A stretch of DNA of 64,000 nt from Seleniivibrio woodruffii (GCF_029267515.1 NZ_JAJUIS010000005.1:186001-250000); one strand, 5' to 3'; shown: positions 9,236 to 18,911, numbered from the stretch's first letter. Notes: generated from the sequence alone by a model not told the origin. Translations and numbers: made by a program.

Positions 9236-10857
9236 CGGAAAGTCCTGTAGTCTATTTTATATTTCGCAAGCCGGAGTCCGAATATCCTGCGCGTAACCCC
9301 AAGTTCCTCCGCCGCTTCGGATATGTTGCCGCTGTGAGCTTTCAGGGCTTCCGCCAGCATTTCATACTCCACTGCGGCAAGTTTCGCCTCCAGACCGCCC
9401 TGAGAAGCCGTATCGGAAAGCACAGGTTTCTGGAGCGATGGCGGAAGGTTATACCCGTGAATGACTTCGTCCTCGGACAGTATCACAGCGCGCTCAATTG
9501 CATTCTCAAGCTCGCGCACATTGCCGGGCCAGTGATAGCTCATCAGCATATTGATGGCAGGCGTGGAGATGCGTTTGACCTTCTTTTTCTGTTCCTTCGA
9601 ATAACAGGCTACAAAATGATCGGCAAGAATGATTATATCGCTGCCCCTGTCCCGCAGGGGCGGAATGATTATCGGAAAGATGTTCAGACGGTAGTACAGG
9701 TCCTCGCGGAAGGTGCCGTTTGTAACCATATCCGAAAGATTGCGGTTTGTGGCGGCTATGATGCGGATATCCACCTTTATCGGCTTGTTGCTGCCCACAC
9801 GCTCGAAGGTCTTTTCCTGAAGCACACGAAGCAGTTTTGCCTGCATTGCGAGTGAAAGTTCGCCCACCTCGTCAAGAAATATCATGCCGCCGTCCGCCTC
9901 TTCGAAACGTCCTATGCGGGGAGCTACAGCACCCGTGAACGAACCCTTTTCGTGTCCGAAAAGTTCGCTCTCAATGATGTTTTCAGGCAGCGCCGCACAG
10001 TTGAATTTTATGAAAGGACCGTCCGCTATGGGACTGTTATAATGTATCGCTCCGGCAACAAGCTCTTTGCCCACGCCGCTTTCGCCAAGGATAAGCACTG
10101 TGGTCTTAGTGGAGGCTATTTTGCCTATATAATCGTAAACATCTGTCATAGCTTTTGAATTGCCGATAATATTCGATGGTCTGAACCGCTTTTTAAGAGC
10201 GTCGGAAAGGCGTTTGTTCTCCCTTTCCAGCATTGGTTTGTCAACGTTCTCCATGAGATAGAGGTCAACCACGGGGGCTATCACCCCTGCGAAGGTGGAG
10301 AGTATCTCAACATCCTGCTCAAGGAGTTTTTTGCTGTCGTAAATCCGTTCTGCGCTGATGGTTCCAAGCACCTTCTGCCCGCGTTTTATGGGTACACAGA
10401 TAAATGACAGCTCCTGATCCAACCCGCATTTAAGCTCGCGGGTGCGATGGAGAAATTCCGGTTCGTCGCTTACACGGGTGAGGATTATCGGCTTGCCCGT
10501 CTCAGCAACCTTTCCCGTGACTCCTTCGCCCATATTGTAAACGCCTTTGGACTCCTCCGTTTCTGTCAGCCCGAAACTGTCGTGAAGAAAGATACGTCCC
10601 GTGCGCTGGTGGCACAGGCATATCATCCCGCAGACCATCTTCATTTCGCGTTTCATTATGCGGCGCATGATTATGAGTGTGTGTGAGAGGTCGGAACTCT
10701 CGGCTATGACCCTGCTCATCTGATAGAGCAGAGGAAGAACTTTCGCGCGGCACTCGTGGCTTTTGCACTTGTTCAGGGTGTCCACATGAGCCTTTATAAT
10801 CTGACCTGTATTGTTTTCAAAAGCAGCCTGAGTGCTCTGTTTATTCCCGCATGGCAT
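9232..10857 (-). CDS. anfA: Sigma-54-dependent activator AnfA (NifA/VnfA family)
   Basis: A 541-residue enhancer-binding protein: a short N-terminus with Cys3, Cys31 and Cys36 (KCKSHEC), a GAF domain (about 45-195), an AAA+ domain (about 228-460) with Walker A GESGVGKE, sigma-54 contact loop GSFTGA and LDEVGEL, and a C-terminal Fis-type helix-turn-helix (about 495-540). VnfA and AnfA of Azotobacter have N-terminal cysteines that bind an Fe-S cluster; a similar sensor role is possible but the spacing differs. AAGGA precedes the ATG. It lies next to the anf operon, convergent with it, and its stop overlaps draT. It should act on the sigma-54 promoter at 2216. Confidence 0.88.
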   Translation of the reverse strand: MPCGNKQSTQAAFENNTGQIIKAHVDTLNKCKSHECRAKVLPLLYQMSRVIAESSDLSHTLIIMRRIMKREMKMVCGMICLCHQRTGRIFLHDSFGLTETEESKGVYNMGEGVTGKVAETGKPIILTRVSDEPEFLHRTRELKCGLDQELSFICVPIKRGQKVLGTISAERIYDSKKLLEQDVEILSTFAGVIAPVVDLYLMENVDKPMLERENKRLSDALKKRFRPSNIIGNSKAMTDVYDYIGKIASTKTTVLILGESGVGKELVAGAIHYNSPIADGPFIKFNCAALPENIIESELFGHEKGSFTGAVAPRIGRFEEADGGMIFLDEVGELSLAMQAKLLRVLQEKTFERVGSNKPIKVDIRIIAATNRNLSDMVTNGTFREDLYYRLNIFPIIIPPLRDRGSDIIILADHFVACYSKEQKKKVKRISTPAINMLMSYHWPGNVRELENAIERAVILSEDEVIHGYNLPPSLQKPVLSDTASQGGLEAKLAAVEYEMLAEALKAHSGNISEAAEELGVTRRIFGLRLAKYKIDYRTFR

Positions 10858-11107
10858 TGAGTTTTCCTTGTTCTGCTGTTTAGGGTTTTAATCAGGCGAT
10901 GGGCGCAAATCTATGTATATGTTAATATCTTGCAGTATCTTTCGTGTGTCAACACTCATTTTGTTTATAAAAACGACGCAATATACTTCTAAATAATGGG
11001 TTATTCCTTATGTGGCTGATGATGCTGCAATGTTTTATTATAAAACCGAATATGCAATAATGAAAATAATAATGACAGGAAACAATGCCGTCTGAAATGC
11101 CTTTAAT

Positions 11108-11926
11108 ATGAACCTGTTTATACCGCCTGTGGTGGTGATAATCCTTATTCTGGTTGCTTCTGTCTGGACTGCCCGCTCACTGCTGAAACCGCTTTATAAA
11201 CTGTCTGAAGCCGCAGAAACTCTTGGCAGGGAACGCACTTTGACTCCGATACCAGAAATGGTTATTCCGGAATATAAAAAAATAGCGGACGCTTTCGGCA
11301 AAATGCAGATACAACTGAGCCGCTTCGTTGACGAACGCACAAATATGCTCGCGGCAATCTCACACGACCTGCGCACACTGCTGACCAGAACACGCCTGCT
11401 CACTGAAAATATAAAAGAAGAACAGAATAAAAAACAAATACTCGCAAGCCTTTCCGATATGGAAACAATGATAAGGGAATATCTTCTCTTCGCCAGAGAG
11501 GACGCATCGCAGGAAGCATATGTGACACTTATCAGGATGCCGGAAATGATGTCGAATATTCCGGCGCGGAACACGCACAGCTTGTCTGTCAGCCGATGGC
11601 AATGAAAAGAGCGCTGACAAACGTCATCGAAAACGGATGCAGATACGGCGAAAGCGTGCGGGTACATCTTAGCGACAACGGCGATTTTATATCTGTTCTG
11701 GTGAAAGACAACGGGCTTGGTATCCCCCCCCCATCTGACAGAACAGGCGTTTCTCCCTTTCAGGCGCCTTGATACCTCCAGAAACAGAGATATCGGCGGG
11801 ACAGGACTTGGGCTTGAGATAACCAAAGATATCATTCACGCCCACGGAGGCGAGATAAAACTGGAAAATGCTCCGGAAGGCGGACTTGAAGTAAAAATCA
11901 CACTGCCCAAATCAAATTTGAAATAA
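11108..11926 (+). pseudogene. Decayed EnvZ-like sensor histidine kinase
   Basis: Three pieces in different frames together make the C-terminal part of an EnvZ-type kinase. The first (11108-11605) has a membrane helix, HAMP region and HisKA box (ISHDLRTLL, where Pro is normal before LT). After a shift near 11525-11540 the frame holds KRALTNVIENGCRYGESV and the G1 box DNGLGIP. A run of nine C at 11724-11732 then shifts frame again to RLDTSRNRDIGGTGLGLEI and the C-terminus ending at 11926. The first transmembrane segment and sensor domain are absent. No partner response regulator is adjacent. The C run could be a sequencing error, but the first shift and the missing N-terminus point to true decay. 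Confidence 0.85.
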
Positions 11927-11940
11927 CGGATATACACTTT

Positions 11941-13173
11941 CTACCATCTCTCTATATTGCAGTTTATCCAGAGGTTTACCAGATTAACGGCACCGCGGAA
12001 ACCCATGAACGGCGGTTCGAAAGGGTGCAGATGCCACGATCTGTCGGGATACGATATCTGCATGGAAAGGCTTCTTCCCGCCCATTCCAGTATCTCACCG
12101 CTGGACATGAAAAGCCCGTCCTTCAAACCTTCGACAGCAGGTATCCACTTCTCTTCAGAATAATAAGGCAGCTCATCTGTTCCCATATCGGGGCTGTCGC
12201 ACCAGCATACGCCCTTATTAAATCCCATCTCACGGCATCCGAAAGACAGTATCCCCTCCACGATGTCCGCGTGTGCGCCGAGATGAAGGGTAACCTCTTC
12301 CATATGCGACCGCGACATATGTCTGAAGCGGGGCATAACCGGTTCCAGCATTGAGCGGGCAATTCCCCTTTCCTTTTCTACAAACGCCCTGTCGAAAGCG
12401 CTGCCAAGCACCCTTTCTATCTCCTCAAGCCATTCCGCAGTTCCGTCGATACCGTAAGGACGGTGCAGGATATACGGCGTACCGTACTTTCTCTGAAGGT
12501 ATTTCGCCGCCGCCTCACCCTCCCGTCTGATAACAAGATTTACATGCGCCCCGCCCATCCGTTCTATATCCTCAATACAGGTGCCGGATGTCAGCACACA
12601 CAGCGGCTTAATCCCGAAAGCGCCTTCAACTGCGCGTATGGTCTCCGCCGCGTCCGCCTGAAAACGGAACAGGTCTGCGCATGAACCTATTATGTTAAAT
12701 GTCGGTTCCGGAGTTTTTCCAACTTCCGCCGGAATATTTTTCACCAGAGTCAGCAGGGCATTTTTAACCCCGTCGTGCTGATTGACATTAAATCCTCCGT
12801 GTCCGAAAGGTATCATCATGACTTCTGGGTGTTCCTGCTGAAGCTCGTCACAAAGGGCGCGCAGGTCGGTTCCTATGACCTCCGGCACTGCGGACGGCAG
12901 AAAAAATATCACTTTGGGACTGTCATTCTTTATGATGTTTGCTACGGTATGTTCAAGCCGTTCCGTACCTCCGAGTGCTATATCGGTTTCGTCTATATGG
13001 GTGGAATAAAGCCTGCAAAGGTCGTTTACGCCTCCGTGTTTCAGCGTCACGCCGCTGTAAAGCATATGCCCCATACAGCCGAACTCCACAAGGGCGGCAT
13101 TTTTTATGGTTGAGAGTGTCCACAGAGTTCCCATTCTGCCGGACGGTATCGGTTTAAACCTGAGAAGACCCAT
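11941..13173 (-). CDS. Nitrogenase component 1-like protein, beta (NifK/NifN-like) subunit of an uncharacterised reductase
   Basis: A 410-residue member of the nitrogenase component 1 family. It has one cysteine in the P-cluster zone, Cys33 (EFGCMGHM). The first and third P-cluster cysteines are missing; the third position reads FLPSAVPEVIGTD where NifK has TTC. One cysteine here plus three in the partner is the NifEN arrangement. ATG 13173 follows GGGGGA; ATG 13194 would overlap the upstream gene. The C-terminus (SYPDRSWHLHPFEPPFMGFRGAVNLVN) matches the family's usual end. Last gene of the uptake-reductase operon. It could be a subunit acting on an imported compound, or less likely a cofactor scaffold. 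Confidence 0.8.
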   Translation of the reverse strand: MGLLRFKPIPSGRMGTLWTLSTIKNAALVEFGCMGHMLYSGVTLKHGGVNDLCRLYSTHIDETDIALGGTERLEHTVANIIKNDSPKVIFFLPSAVPEVIGTDLRALCDELQQEHPEVMMIPFGHGGFNVNQHDGVKNALLTLVKNIPAEVGKTPEPTFNIIGSCADLFRFQADAAETIRAVEGAFGIKPLCVLTSGTCIEDIERMGGAHVNLVIRREGEAAAKYLQRKYGTPYILHRPYGIDGTAEWLEEIERVLGSAFDRAFVEKERGIARSMLEPVMPRFRHMSRSHMEEVTLHLGAHADIVEGILSFGCREMGFNKGVCWCDSPDMGTDELPYYSEEKWIPAVEGLKDGLFMSSGEILEWAGRSLSMQISYPDRSWHLHPFEPPFMGFRGAVNLVNLWINCNIERW

Positions 13174-13174
13174 C

Positions 13175-14413
13175 TTATTCCCCCGTAACTTCAAGTATTC
13201 TTTTAAGAATATTTACGGTGCGCCCGTATCCAGTCTGACCGTAAAAATCATACATATCCGGAACGTATTTCATATCTGTTTTAAGAAAATATCCCATGCA
13301 GATGTCAGGATTAAGTTCTTTAATGAGCTTTTCATCCTCTGCGATATTCGTTATCCGGCAGACGGGCGGATCGTATCCGGCATCTTTTATCTTACGGGTA
13401 TGTGCGCTGTCGGCGGAGTAATACTCTTCAATGTGCAGAAGAAGCGGCACCATGCCGATTTCTGTCAGATAAGCCGCCAGAGGCACGGGCATGTCTATCC
13501 TCTGTGAAAATACGAAGCTCATGCCTTTAAGTCTTTCCTCCGCTTTCGCCTGAATATTTTCCGCCTGCCGTTTCTCTTCATCAAACCTGCCGTCTGGCTC
13601 ATATCCTGCCGCGCGTGCAATATCGCCATACGCCCTGTCTATATCCGAAGGGGCATATTTATCGTGCAGAGCTATGAATGGAACGCCGAACTCCCTCTCC
13701 ATACGCACCGCCAGAGGCTGAGCAAACGGTGACAAAACAACGTTAAGCGCAGCGTCGGGAGCCTGACGGAAATCGTCCAGCGACGCGCCGGGTGCAAGAT
13801 ATCTCAGTTTCAGTTCTTTTGATTCAAGGTATCCGGTAACGGCGGGTTCGGGTATATGCTCCTCAAAGGGGGATCTGCCGAGGACATTTATCCTCCTGCT
13901 GTCCGTTTCACACCTGTCCATAAGCGAAGCCATAGCCTCCATGGTTTTCCACGAACCGGGGGGATAGCTTACGTTCTTGAACTGACCGAGCATCACAAAA
14001 GTAACCTGCGCTTTCAGTTCAGGCTGTATCTCATGTATCAGTCCTTCCATATCCTCGCCGATAAGCTCCGGTATGCAGGTTCCGATTATCAGTATAGCTT
14101 CCGCTCCGGCTCTGTCCATTTTCCGCAGGGCATCCGCCACTCCTTCGCGGCATCCGAACACAACCTCATTGGAATCTATCACATAAAGCCAGTGCAGTTC
14201 CCCGTTTCTGCCTTCCGGCAGAGGGCTGAAAAGTCTGGAATGTGTGGCGCACTCAGGGGTTCCCACCAGGAGGGACGAAAGCCCCCGGATGTCCTCAACT
14301 ATCACCGACGCTATCCTCATGGGGCAGTGGTTGCCCGGAAATACCGCAGGTGAAAGAAATTTTATACCGCTGCCGGATTTGACGGCTGAAAGCCTCTTCA
14401 AATGATCAAACAT
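13175..14413 (-). CDS. Nitrogenase component 1-like protein, alpha (NifD/NifE/BchN-like) subunit
   Basis: A 412-residue component 1 protein starting at ATG 14413, which overlaps the NifH-like stop by 8 bases; a longer frame upstream only reads over that gene. Cys30 (GNHCPM), Cys55 (GTPECATH) and Cys113 ([12 protein letters not shown]) are spaced 25 and 58, close to NifE (25, 62) and BchN (25, 61), so a [4Fe-4S] cluster with one ligand from the partner is likely. Where nitrogenase has its cofactor cysteine, this protein reads [15 protein letters not shown], with Ser and no Cys. It is therefore not a nitrogenase in the usual sense. Its substrate is unknown; context suggests something brought in by the adjacent importer. 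Confidence 0.82.
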   Translation of the reverse strand: MFDHLKRLSAVKSGSGIKFLSPAVFPGNHCPMRIASVIVEDIRGLSSLLVGTPECATHSRLFSPLPEGRNGELHWLYVIDSNEVVFGCREGVADALRKMDRAGAEAILIIGTCIPELIGEDMEGLIHEIQPELKAQVTFVMLGQFKNVSYPPGSWKTMEAMASLMDRCETDSRRINVLGRSPFEEHIPEPAVTGYLESKELKLRYLAPGASLDDFRQAPDAALNVVLSPFAQPLAVRMEREFGVPFIALHDKYAPSDIDRAYGDIARAAGYEPDGRFDEEKRQAENIQAKAEERLKGMSFVFSQRIDMPVPLAAYLTEIGMVPLLLHIEEYYSADSAHTRKIKDAGYDPPVCRITNIAEDEKLIKELNPDICMGYFLKTDMKYVPDMYDFYGQTGYGRTVNILKRILEVTGE

Positions 14414-15161
14414 CGCCGCCGCCCTCCAGCAGAAGTTTTGCAAGCGTTCTGTAATGCTGTGCCATTTCAGAATCGGGGAAAGCCTCCACAACGGTCTTTC
14501 CGTCCGCCTCCGCCTGCTGGACAAGCTGATTTCTCGGCATACGGTAAAGCACGGGCGTGTCTATCTCCGCCGCCGCCCTGTCAACAAGTTCCTGTTCCCC
14601 TTCAAAATTCTTGGCGTTCAGAATCAGCCCGCGAAGGGAAGCGTAGCCCCGTTTCCCGAAGCTGCGCACGGCATGGGATATATTCGCGGCGGCGTAAAGA
14701 GACATCATCTCTCCTGACGTAACGATACATACGTCTTCCGCATAGCCGCCTCTGATGGGCATTGCGAAGCCTCCGCAGACCACGTCCCCAAGAACGTCAT
14801 ACATCACCACGTCCGGCTTATAAACGCCGAAAGCGTCCAATTCCTCCAGCTTTTCAAATGCGGTGATTATACCCCTTCCGGCACAGCCGACACCGGGTAT
14901 GGGACCGCCAGATTCGACACAGAGAACCCCCGTAGTGCTCTTTACAACAAGGTCTTCAAGTTCAGGGTCGCCCTTTTTTCTGAGCACCTCAAGAACAGTG
15001 GGAATGTTCTGTCCTCCGGTCAGATTTCTTGAAGAATCCGCTTTGGGGTCACAGCCTACCTGAAGCACAGTCAGCCCCATGGACGCCATAGCCGCCGATA
15101 TATTTGATACGGTGGTGGATTTTCCTATCCCCCCTTTGCCGTATACAGCTATCTTTTTCAT
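14406..15161 (-). CDS. NifH/BchL-like ATP-dependent reductase protein
   Basis: A 251-residue Fe protein homologue with P-loop GKGGIGKS (8-15), Cys93 (GVGCAGR) and Cys129 (DVVCGG) for the intersubunit [4Fe-4S] cluster, and Arg96 at the DraT target position. It differs widely from AnfH at 2301-3128 and is shorter. Its ATG overlaps the stop of the ABC ATPase gene by 4 bases, and its own stop overlaps the NifD-like gene, so the reductase and the importer are translated as one unit. It should feed electrons to the 13175-14413 / 11941-13173 pair. Known relatives act in tetrapyrrole synthesis (BchL, CfbC) or sulphur scavenging (MarH); which is nearest needs a tree. Confidence 0.88.
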   Translation of the reverse strand: MKKIAVYGKGGIGKSTTVSNISAAMASMGLTVLQVGCDPKADSSRNLTGGQNIPTVLEVLRKKGDPELEDLVVKSTTGVLCVESGGPIPGVGCAGRGIITAFEKLEELDAFGVYKPDVVMYDVLGDVVCGGFAMPIRGGYAEDVCIVTSGEMMSLYAAANISHAVRSFGKRGYASLRGLILNAKNFEGEQELVDRAAAEIDTPVLYRMPRNQLVQQAEADGKTVVEAFPDSEMAQHYRTLAKLLLEGGGDV

Positions 15162-15961
15162 GAATTATCTCCTTCGTCCCTTATCAGGTCATATGAAATG
15201 CAAGCCGGACGACCAGAACGCGGATCGGTAACTATCTCCGCATGAACGCGGAATGTCTTTCTCAGTACGTCCGCGGTCATAACCTCTTCCGGTGTGCCGT
15301 ATCTGACTATATTTCCGCCGCGTATGGCTATCATGTGATCTGAAAAGCGCGCAGCAAGGTTCAGGTCATGCAGCACCATCGCAATGGTGCAGTTCTGTTC
15401 GCGGTTCAGCCTGTAAAGAAGTTCAAGCACCTCGAGCTGATATGACATATCAAGATAGGTGGTGGGTTCGTCCAGCAGGATAAGGTCGGTCTGCTGGGCA
15501 AGCGCCATCGCAATCCACACCCTCTGCCTCTGTCCGCCGGACATATTATCAACCGCCGTGGTCTCAAGGTCGCTGAGTTTCGTTACCTCAAGCGCCCATT
15601 CCACAATCTTTCTGTCCTCCGGTTTCATCGTGCCGAACCCCCGCTGGTGGGGATATCTGCCGTATGAAACCAGATCGCCCACCGTCAGCCCTGACGGAGC
15701 CTGCGGCGACTGGGGCAGTATAGCCATCCTAATGGCTATCTCTTTCGCAGACAGCCTGCTTATATCCTTTCCGTTCAGATACACCATGCCGTTTCTGGGC
15801 TTCATAATGCGTCCCAAGGTCTTGAGAACTGTGGATTTGCCGCAGCCGTTGGGACCTATAATGGAGGTGATCATCCCTTTGGGTATGTTCAGGTCAAGCC
15901 CGTCAACAACCAGCTTATCCTCATATGCGGCACTCAGATTTTCAGCAGTGATGCTGTTCAT
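15158..15961 (-). CDS. Iron-siderophore-type ABC importer ATPase (FecE/FepC-like)
   Basis: A 267-residue ATPase of the FecE/FhuC/BtuD family: Walker A GPNGCGKS, signature [17 protein letters not shown], Walker [13 protein letters not shown] and the switch histidine in [15 protein letters not shown]. It powers uptake of iron chelates or cobalamin-like compounds through the two permeases just upstream. ATG 15961 is preferred because AAGGAG lies eight bases before it; the TTG at 15967 is too close. Its stop overlaps the NifH-like start (ATGA), the join between transporter and reductase genes. Confidence 0.9.
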   Translation of the reverse strand: MNSITAENLSAAYEDKLVVDGLDLNIPKGMITSIIGPNGCGKSTVLKTLGRIMKPRNGMVYLNGKDISRLSAKEIAIRMAILPQSPQAPSGLTVGDLVSYGRYPHQRGFGTMKPEDRKIVEWALEVTKLSDLETTAVDNMSGGQRQRVWIAMALAQQTDLILLDEPTTYLDMSYQLEVLELLYRLNREQNCTIAMVLHDLNLAARFSDHMIAIRGGNIVRYGTPEEVMTADVLRKTFRVHAEIVTDPRSGRPACISYDLIRDEGDNS

Positions 15962-15973
15962 AAACAAAACTCC

Positions 15974-16999
15974 TTACTTTCTTGTCAGCAGCCATATGAA
16001 ATACGGCGCACCTAAAACTGCGGTCACGATTCCGGTGGGTATCTCCGAAGGCTGAACGATAACCCTTGCAAAGGTATCCGCAGCCGAAACTGTCACCGCC
16101 CCCGTGAGAGCGCAGACAGGCAGAAGCACCGAGTGTTTGGGACCCACGAGTCTCCTTGCCATATGAGGCGCTATCAGCCCGGCAAAACTTATATTCCCGC
16201 TCACAGCGACGCATGATGCGGCAAGGGCAACCGCACAGAAAAGCAGTATCCGCTGCTCTTTTTCAACATCCACACCAAGACCGCAGGCAGCACAACTGTC
16301 CAGACTCAGTACGTCCAGCACCCTCGACCTGTAAACGACGAATGGAATAAGAACCATCTGCCACGGCAGAAGAGCCAGAACATATTTCCAGCCGGAACCC
16401 CATATGCTCCCCGCCTGCCACATAGCTACAAAGTCGAAACGGGTTTCATCAAGATTTATAACCAGAACAGTGGTAAGGGCGAATATACCTGCCTGAACGG
16501 CAATGCCCGTCAGTATAAGCCGGATCGGGGACGTCCCCTCGCCCTTTTTAAAAGCGAGCAGATATATCAGCACAGAAGTCATTCCCGCACCCGCAAGCGC
16601 GAGAACAGGAAGTGTGAATACAGCAAGAAACGTTGCCGTGCCGAAAAAAAGAACGTAAAGCAGAACGGCAAGCCCCGCGCCCGCGTTTATACCCAGAAGT
16701 CCGGGGTCTGCCAGCGGATTCTTGGTTACGTCCTGAATTATACAGCCCGAAAGTGCCAGCCCTGCGCCAGCCATTGCCGCCAGAATCACCCGCGGCAGCC
16801 GGAACTGATACAGTATGAGATTCTCCGCGTCCGTGCCTCCGCCGAAAAGTATCCTGAAGGTATCGGAAGGAATCAGCTTCGTATATCCTGTGTTCATGCT
16901 GACAACAAGAGCCGCAAGCAGCAGCAGGATACCCGCCGCCGCAACCAGAGTATTGCGCATGAATATCTTTCTTTTGTATATCTGATAAGCAGTCTGCAT
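15974..16999 (-). CDS. FecCD-family ABC permease, second subunit
   Basis: A 341-residue polytopic permease of the FecCD/BtuC family with family motifs LRLPRVILAAMAGAGLALSGCI, QDVTKNPLADPGLLGINAGAG and SFAGLIAPHMARRLVGPKH. About nine or ten membrane segments. Its ATG shares one base with the stop of the preceding permease gene (TGATG), so the two are coupled and likely form a heterodimer like FepD/FepG. Substrate: an iron chelate or a related large metal compound. Confidence 0.9.
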   Translation of the reverse strand: MQTAYQIYKRKIFMRNTLVAAAGILLLLAALVVSMNTGYTKLIPSDTFRILFGGGTDAENLILYQFRLPRVILAAMAGAGLALSGCIIQDVTKNPLADPGLLGINAGAGLAVLLYVLFFGTATFLAVFTLPVLALAGAGMTSVLIYLLAFKKGEGTSPIRLILTGIAVQAGIFALTTVLVINLDETRFDFVAMWQAGSIWGSGWKYVLALLPWQMVLIPFVVYRSRVLDVLSLDSCAACGLGVDVEKEQRILLFCAVALAASCVAVSGNISFAGLIAPHMARRLVGPKHSVLLPVCALTGAVTVSAADTFARVIVQPSEIPTGIVTAVLGAPYFIWLLTRK

Positions 17000-17997
17000 C
17001 AGGTCGCCCTCTTCTGTCTGCGCGACAGATACAGGAAAAAAGGAACGCCTATCAGTGCCGCAAAAGCACCGACAGGTGTTTCCGCGGGCGGATTAAGAGT
17101 TCTCGACGCAAAATCGGCAAGCACCATCATAACCGCTCCGAGAATTGCGGAGACAGGAATGATACGGCGGTAATCCGCACCCGTGATGAATTTTGCCAGA
17201 TGAGGAAAAATCAGTCCCACAAATCCCACAGCGCCCACCACAGCAACGGATGCACCGGCAAGAACCGTTACGCAGACGAAAGACACCAGCCGGACGAATG
17301 AAACGTTCAGACCAAGCCCCTTCGCAACTTCCTCACCGAAGCTGAGAACTGTTATGGAACGTGAAAAAAGCATGGACGTTAAAAGCGCGGCAAGTATGCA
17401 GGGCGCAAGTACGGCGACCTGTCTCCAGCCTACGCCCGCCACGCCGCCCACCGTCCAGAACATTATGTCCTGCGCAACGTTGAAATACAGAGCGATGCCC
17501 TGACTGAGAGCTGCCAGAAGAGCTGTCACCGCCGCTCCTGCCAGCACAATCCTCATGTGTGTTGCTCCGCCTCTGCGCATGGAGGCAACGAAATTAACCA
17601 GAAACGCTCCGGCTGCTGCTCCCGCAAAGGATGCAAAGACTATATAAACGTATCCGGCAGCGGGGAAAAAAGCAAAACAGAGCGCAACGGCAAATCCGGC
17701 TCCTGCGTTAAGTCCAAGCAGTCCCGAATCGGCAAGGGGATTGCCTGTGGTTCCCTGCATTACGGCTCCGGCAACTGACAACGCCGCCCCCACAAGAGCG
17801 CTTGCCACAACCCGCGGCAGCCGCAGGTCTGCAACCACAAGGTGCCGCATATCCGTCGGGTCGAAATGTAAAAGTGCCGACCTGACCACGGAAAAAGGGA
17901 TATCAGAACTTCCGCCGGAAACCGACAGAAACATCAGCGAAACGAGAACCGCTATCCCTGCCGAAAATATAAAAAACGATATAAAGAATTGCTTCAA
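16999..17997 (-). CDS. FecCD-family ABC permease, first subunit
   Basis: A 332-residue permease with the same family marks: RLPRVVASALVGAALSVAG, QGTTGNPLADSGLLGLNAGAG and VGFVGLIFPHLAKFITGADY. It overlaps the substrate-binding protein gene by 4 bases (ATGA). Two different permeases plus one ATPase and one binding lipoprotein is the FepBCDG layout of catecholate siderophore uptake. Confidence 0.9.
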   Translation of the reverse strand: MKQFFISFFIFSAGIAVLVSLMFLSVSGGSSDIPFSVVRSALLHFDPTDMRHLVVADLRLPRVVASALVGAALSVAGAVMQGTTGNPLADSGLLGLNAGAGFAVALCFAFFPAAGYVYIVFASFAGAAAGAFLVNFVASMRRGGATHMRIVLAGAAVTALLAALSQGIALYFNVAQDIMFWTVGGVAGVGWRQVAVLAPCILAALLTSMLFSRSITVLSFGEEVAKGLGLNVSFVRLVSFVCVTVLAGASVAVVGAVGFVGLIFPHLAKFITGADYRRIIPVSAILGAVMMVLADFASRTLNPPAETPVGAFAALIGVPFFLYLSRRQKRAT

Positions 17998-18911
17998 CGG
18001 GAATATACCTTCAGAATATTTTCCGCTGTGAGGCGCAGTGCCAGCGGTCCGAACGAATTGAGTGAGTCGTCGAAATAGAAGACTTTGCCGTTCTTGACGG
18101 CATTAAGTGAACGCCAGACGGACTGACCTTTCAGAAATTCCGCATACGCACCCGCCCGTGCCTCACTGTCCTGAAAAGCTATATAATCTGGATTCATCTG
18201 TGCGAGAGATTCAAGGGACACAGGTGTGTAATCGTCGGGATAGCCTTTTGGCTTCGATATGCCGAAAAGCTCGTAATATTCTTTATTTGCTCTGGAGACA
18301 AGGGTTTTGCCGTCGGTGCGGAACAGTGCAAAGGTTTTGTCCCTGTGGGCGGAAAGTCTCTCTCCGGCAGCTTTTATGATACTCTCAGTCTCAGCTATAA
18401 AACGTTCCGCAAATTCCTCTCTGCCAGCGACCTGTGCACACAGCCTTGTCTGGTGCTGCCACGGCGCGTAGAAATCTATCTGAACCACTGGCGCAATCTG
18501 CACCAGTCTGTCGTATACCCTGTCCGCATGTCCTTTGAACGTGACGATAACGTCGGGGTTCGCCGCAAGCACCGCCTCGGCATTTATCTCACGCGCGCTG
18601 CCGAGGTCCGTTATCTCGGCGGTGCCTCTGTAAGGCTTTAATGTCTCCGCCGTATTTATAACGTCCATCGCGTTGCCCGCAGACGCGCCCGTTGACGCAA
18701 CGGGGGGCTTGCCAAGAGCGAAGAAATACTCAAGATACATGGCGTGAAGGATTACTATTCTCTTCGTGTCCGCTTTTAAAACTATGGACTTTCCCGTATC
18801 ATCCACAACGGTTCTGGTCTGAACCTTCTCTTCCTTTTCAGCCTGATTCTTAGTACATCCCGCAAGCAGTATGACAAGCGGCAGAACCGCCCCAATAATA
18901 AATTTTTTCAT
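17994..18911 (-). CDS. Substrate-binding lipoprotein of the siderophore-type ABC importer
   Basis: A 305-residue class III binding protein. The signal peptide ends in a lipobox (ILLAG-C at Cys19), so it is membrane-anchored in the periplasm. The body has TRTVVDDTGKSIVLKADTKRIVIL at the start of the first lobe, the standard opening of iron-chelate binding proteins, and ANPDVIVTF and MNPDYIAFQD as interlobe markers. First gene of the importer-reductase operon. The ligand is probably a ferric siderophore; haem, cobalamin or another tetrapyrrole cannot be excluded. Confidence 0.88.
   Translation of the reverse strand: MKKFIIGAVLPLVILLAGCTKNQAEKEEKVQTRTVVDDTGKSIVLKADTKRIVILHAMYLEYFFALGKPPVASTGASAGNAMDVINTAETLKPYRGTAEITDLGSAREINAEAVLAANPDVIVTFKGHADRVYDRLVQIAPVVQIDFYAPWQHQTRLCAQVAGREEFAERFIAETESIIKAAGERLSAHRDKTFALFRTDGKTLVSRANKEYYELFGISKPKGYPDDYTPVSLESLAQMNPDYIAFQDSEARAGAYAEFLKGQSVWRSLNAVKNGKVFYFDDSLNSFGPLALRLTAENILKVYSR

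Noticed and set aside
11941-14413. The second D/K pair as NifEN serving the Fe-only nitrogenase
   Set aside because: The 3+1 cysteine pattern fits NifEN, but the genes sit in an uptake operon away from anf, and Fe-only nitrogenase is known to assemble without NifEN. Kept as a minor alternative only.
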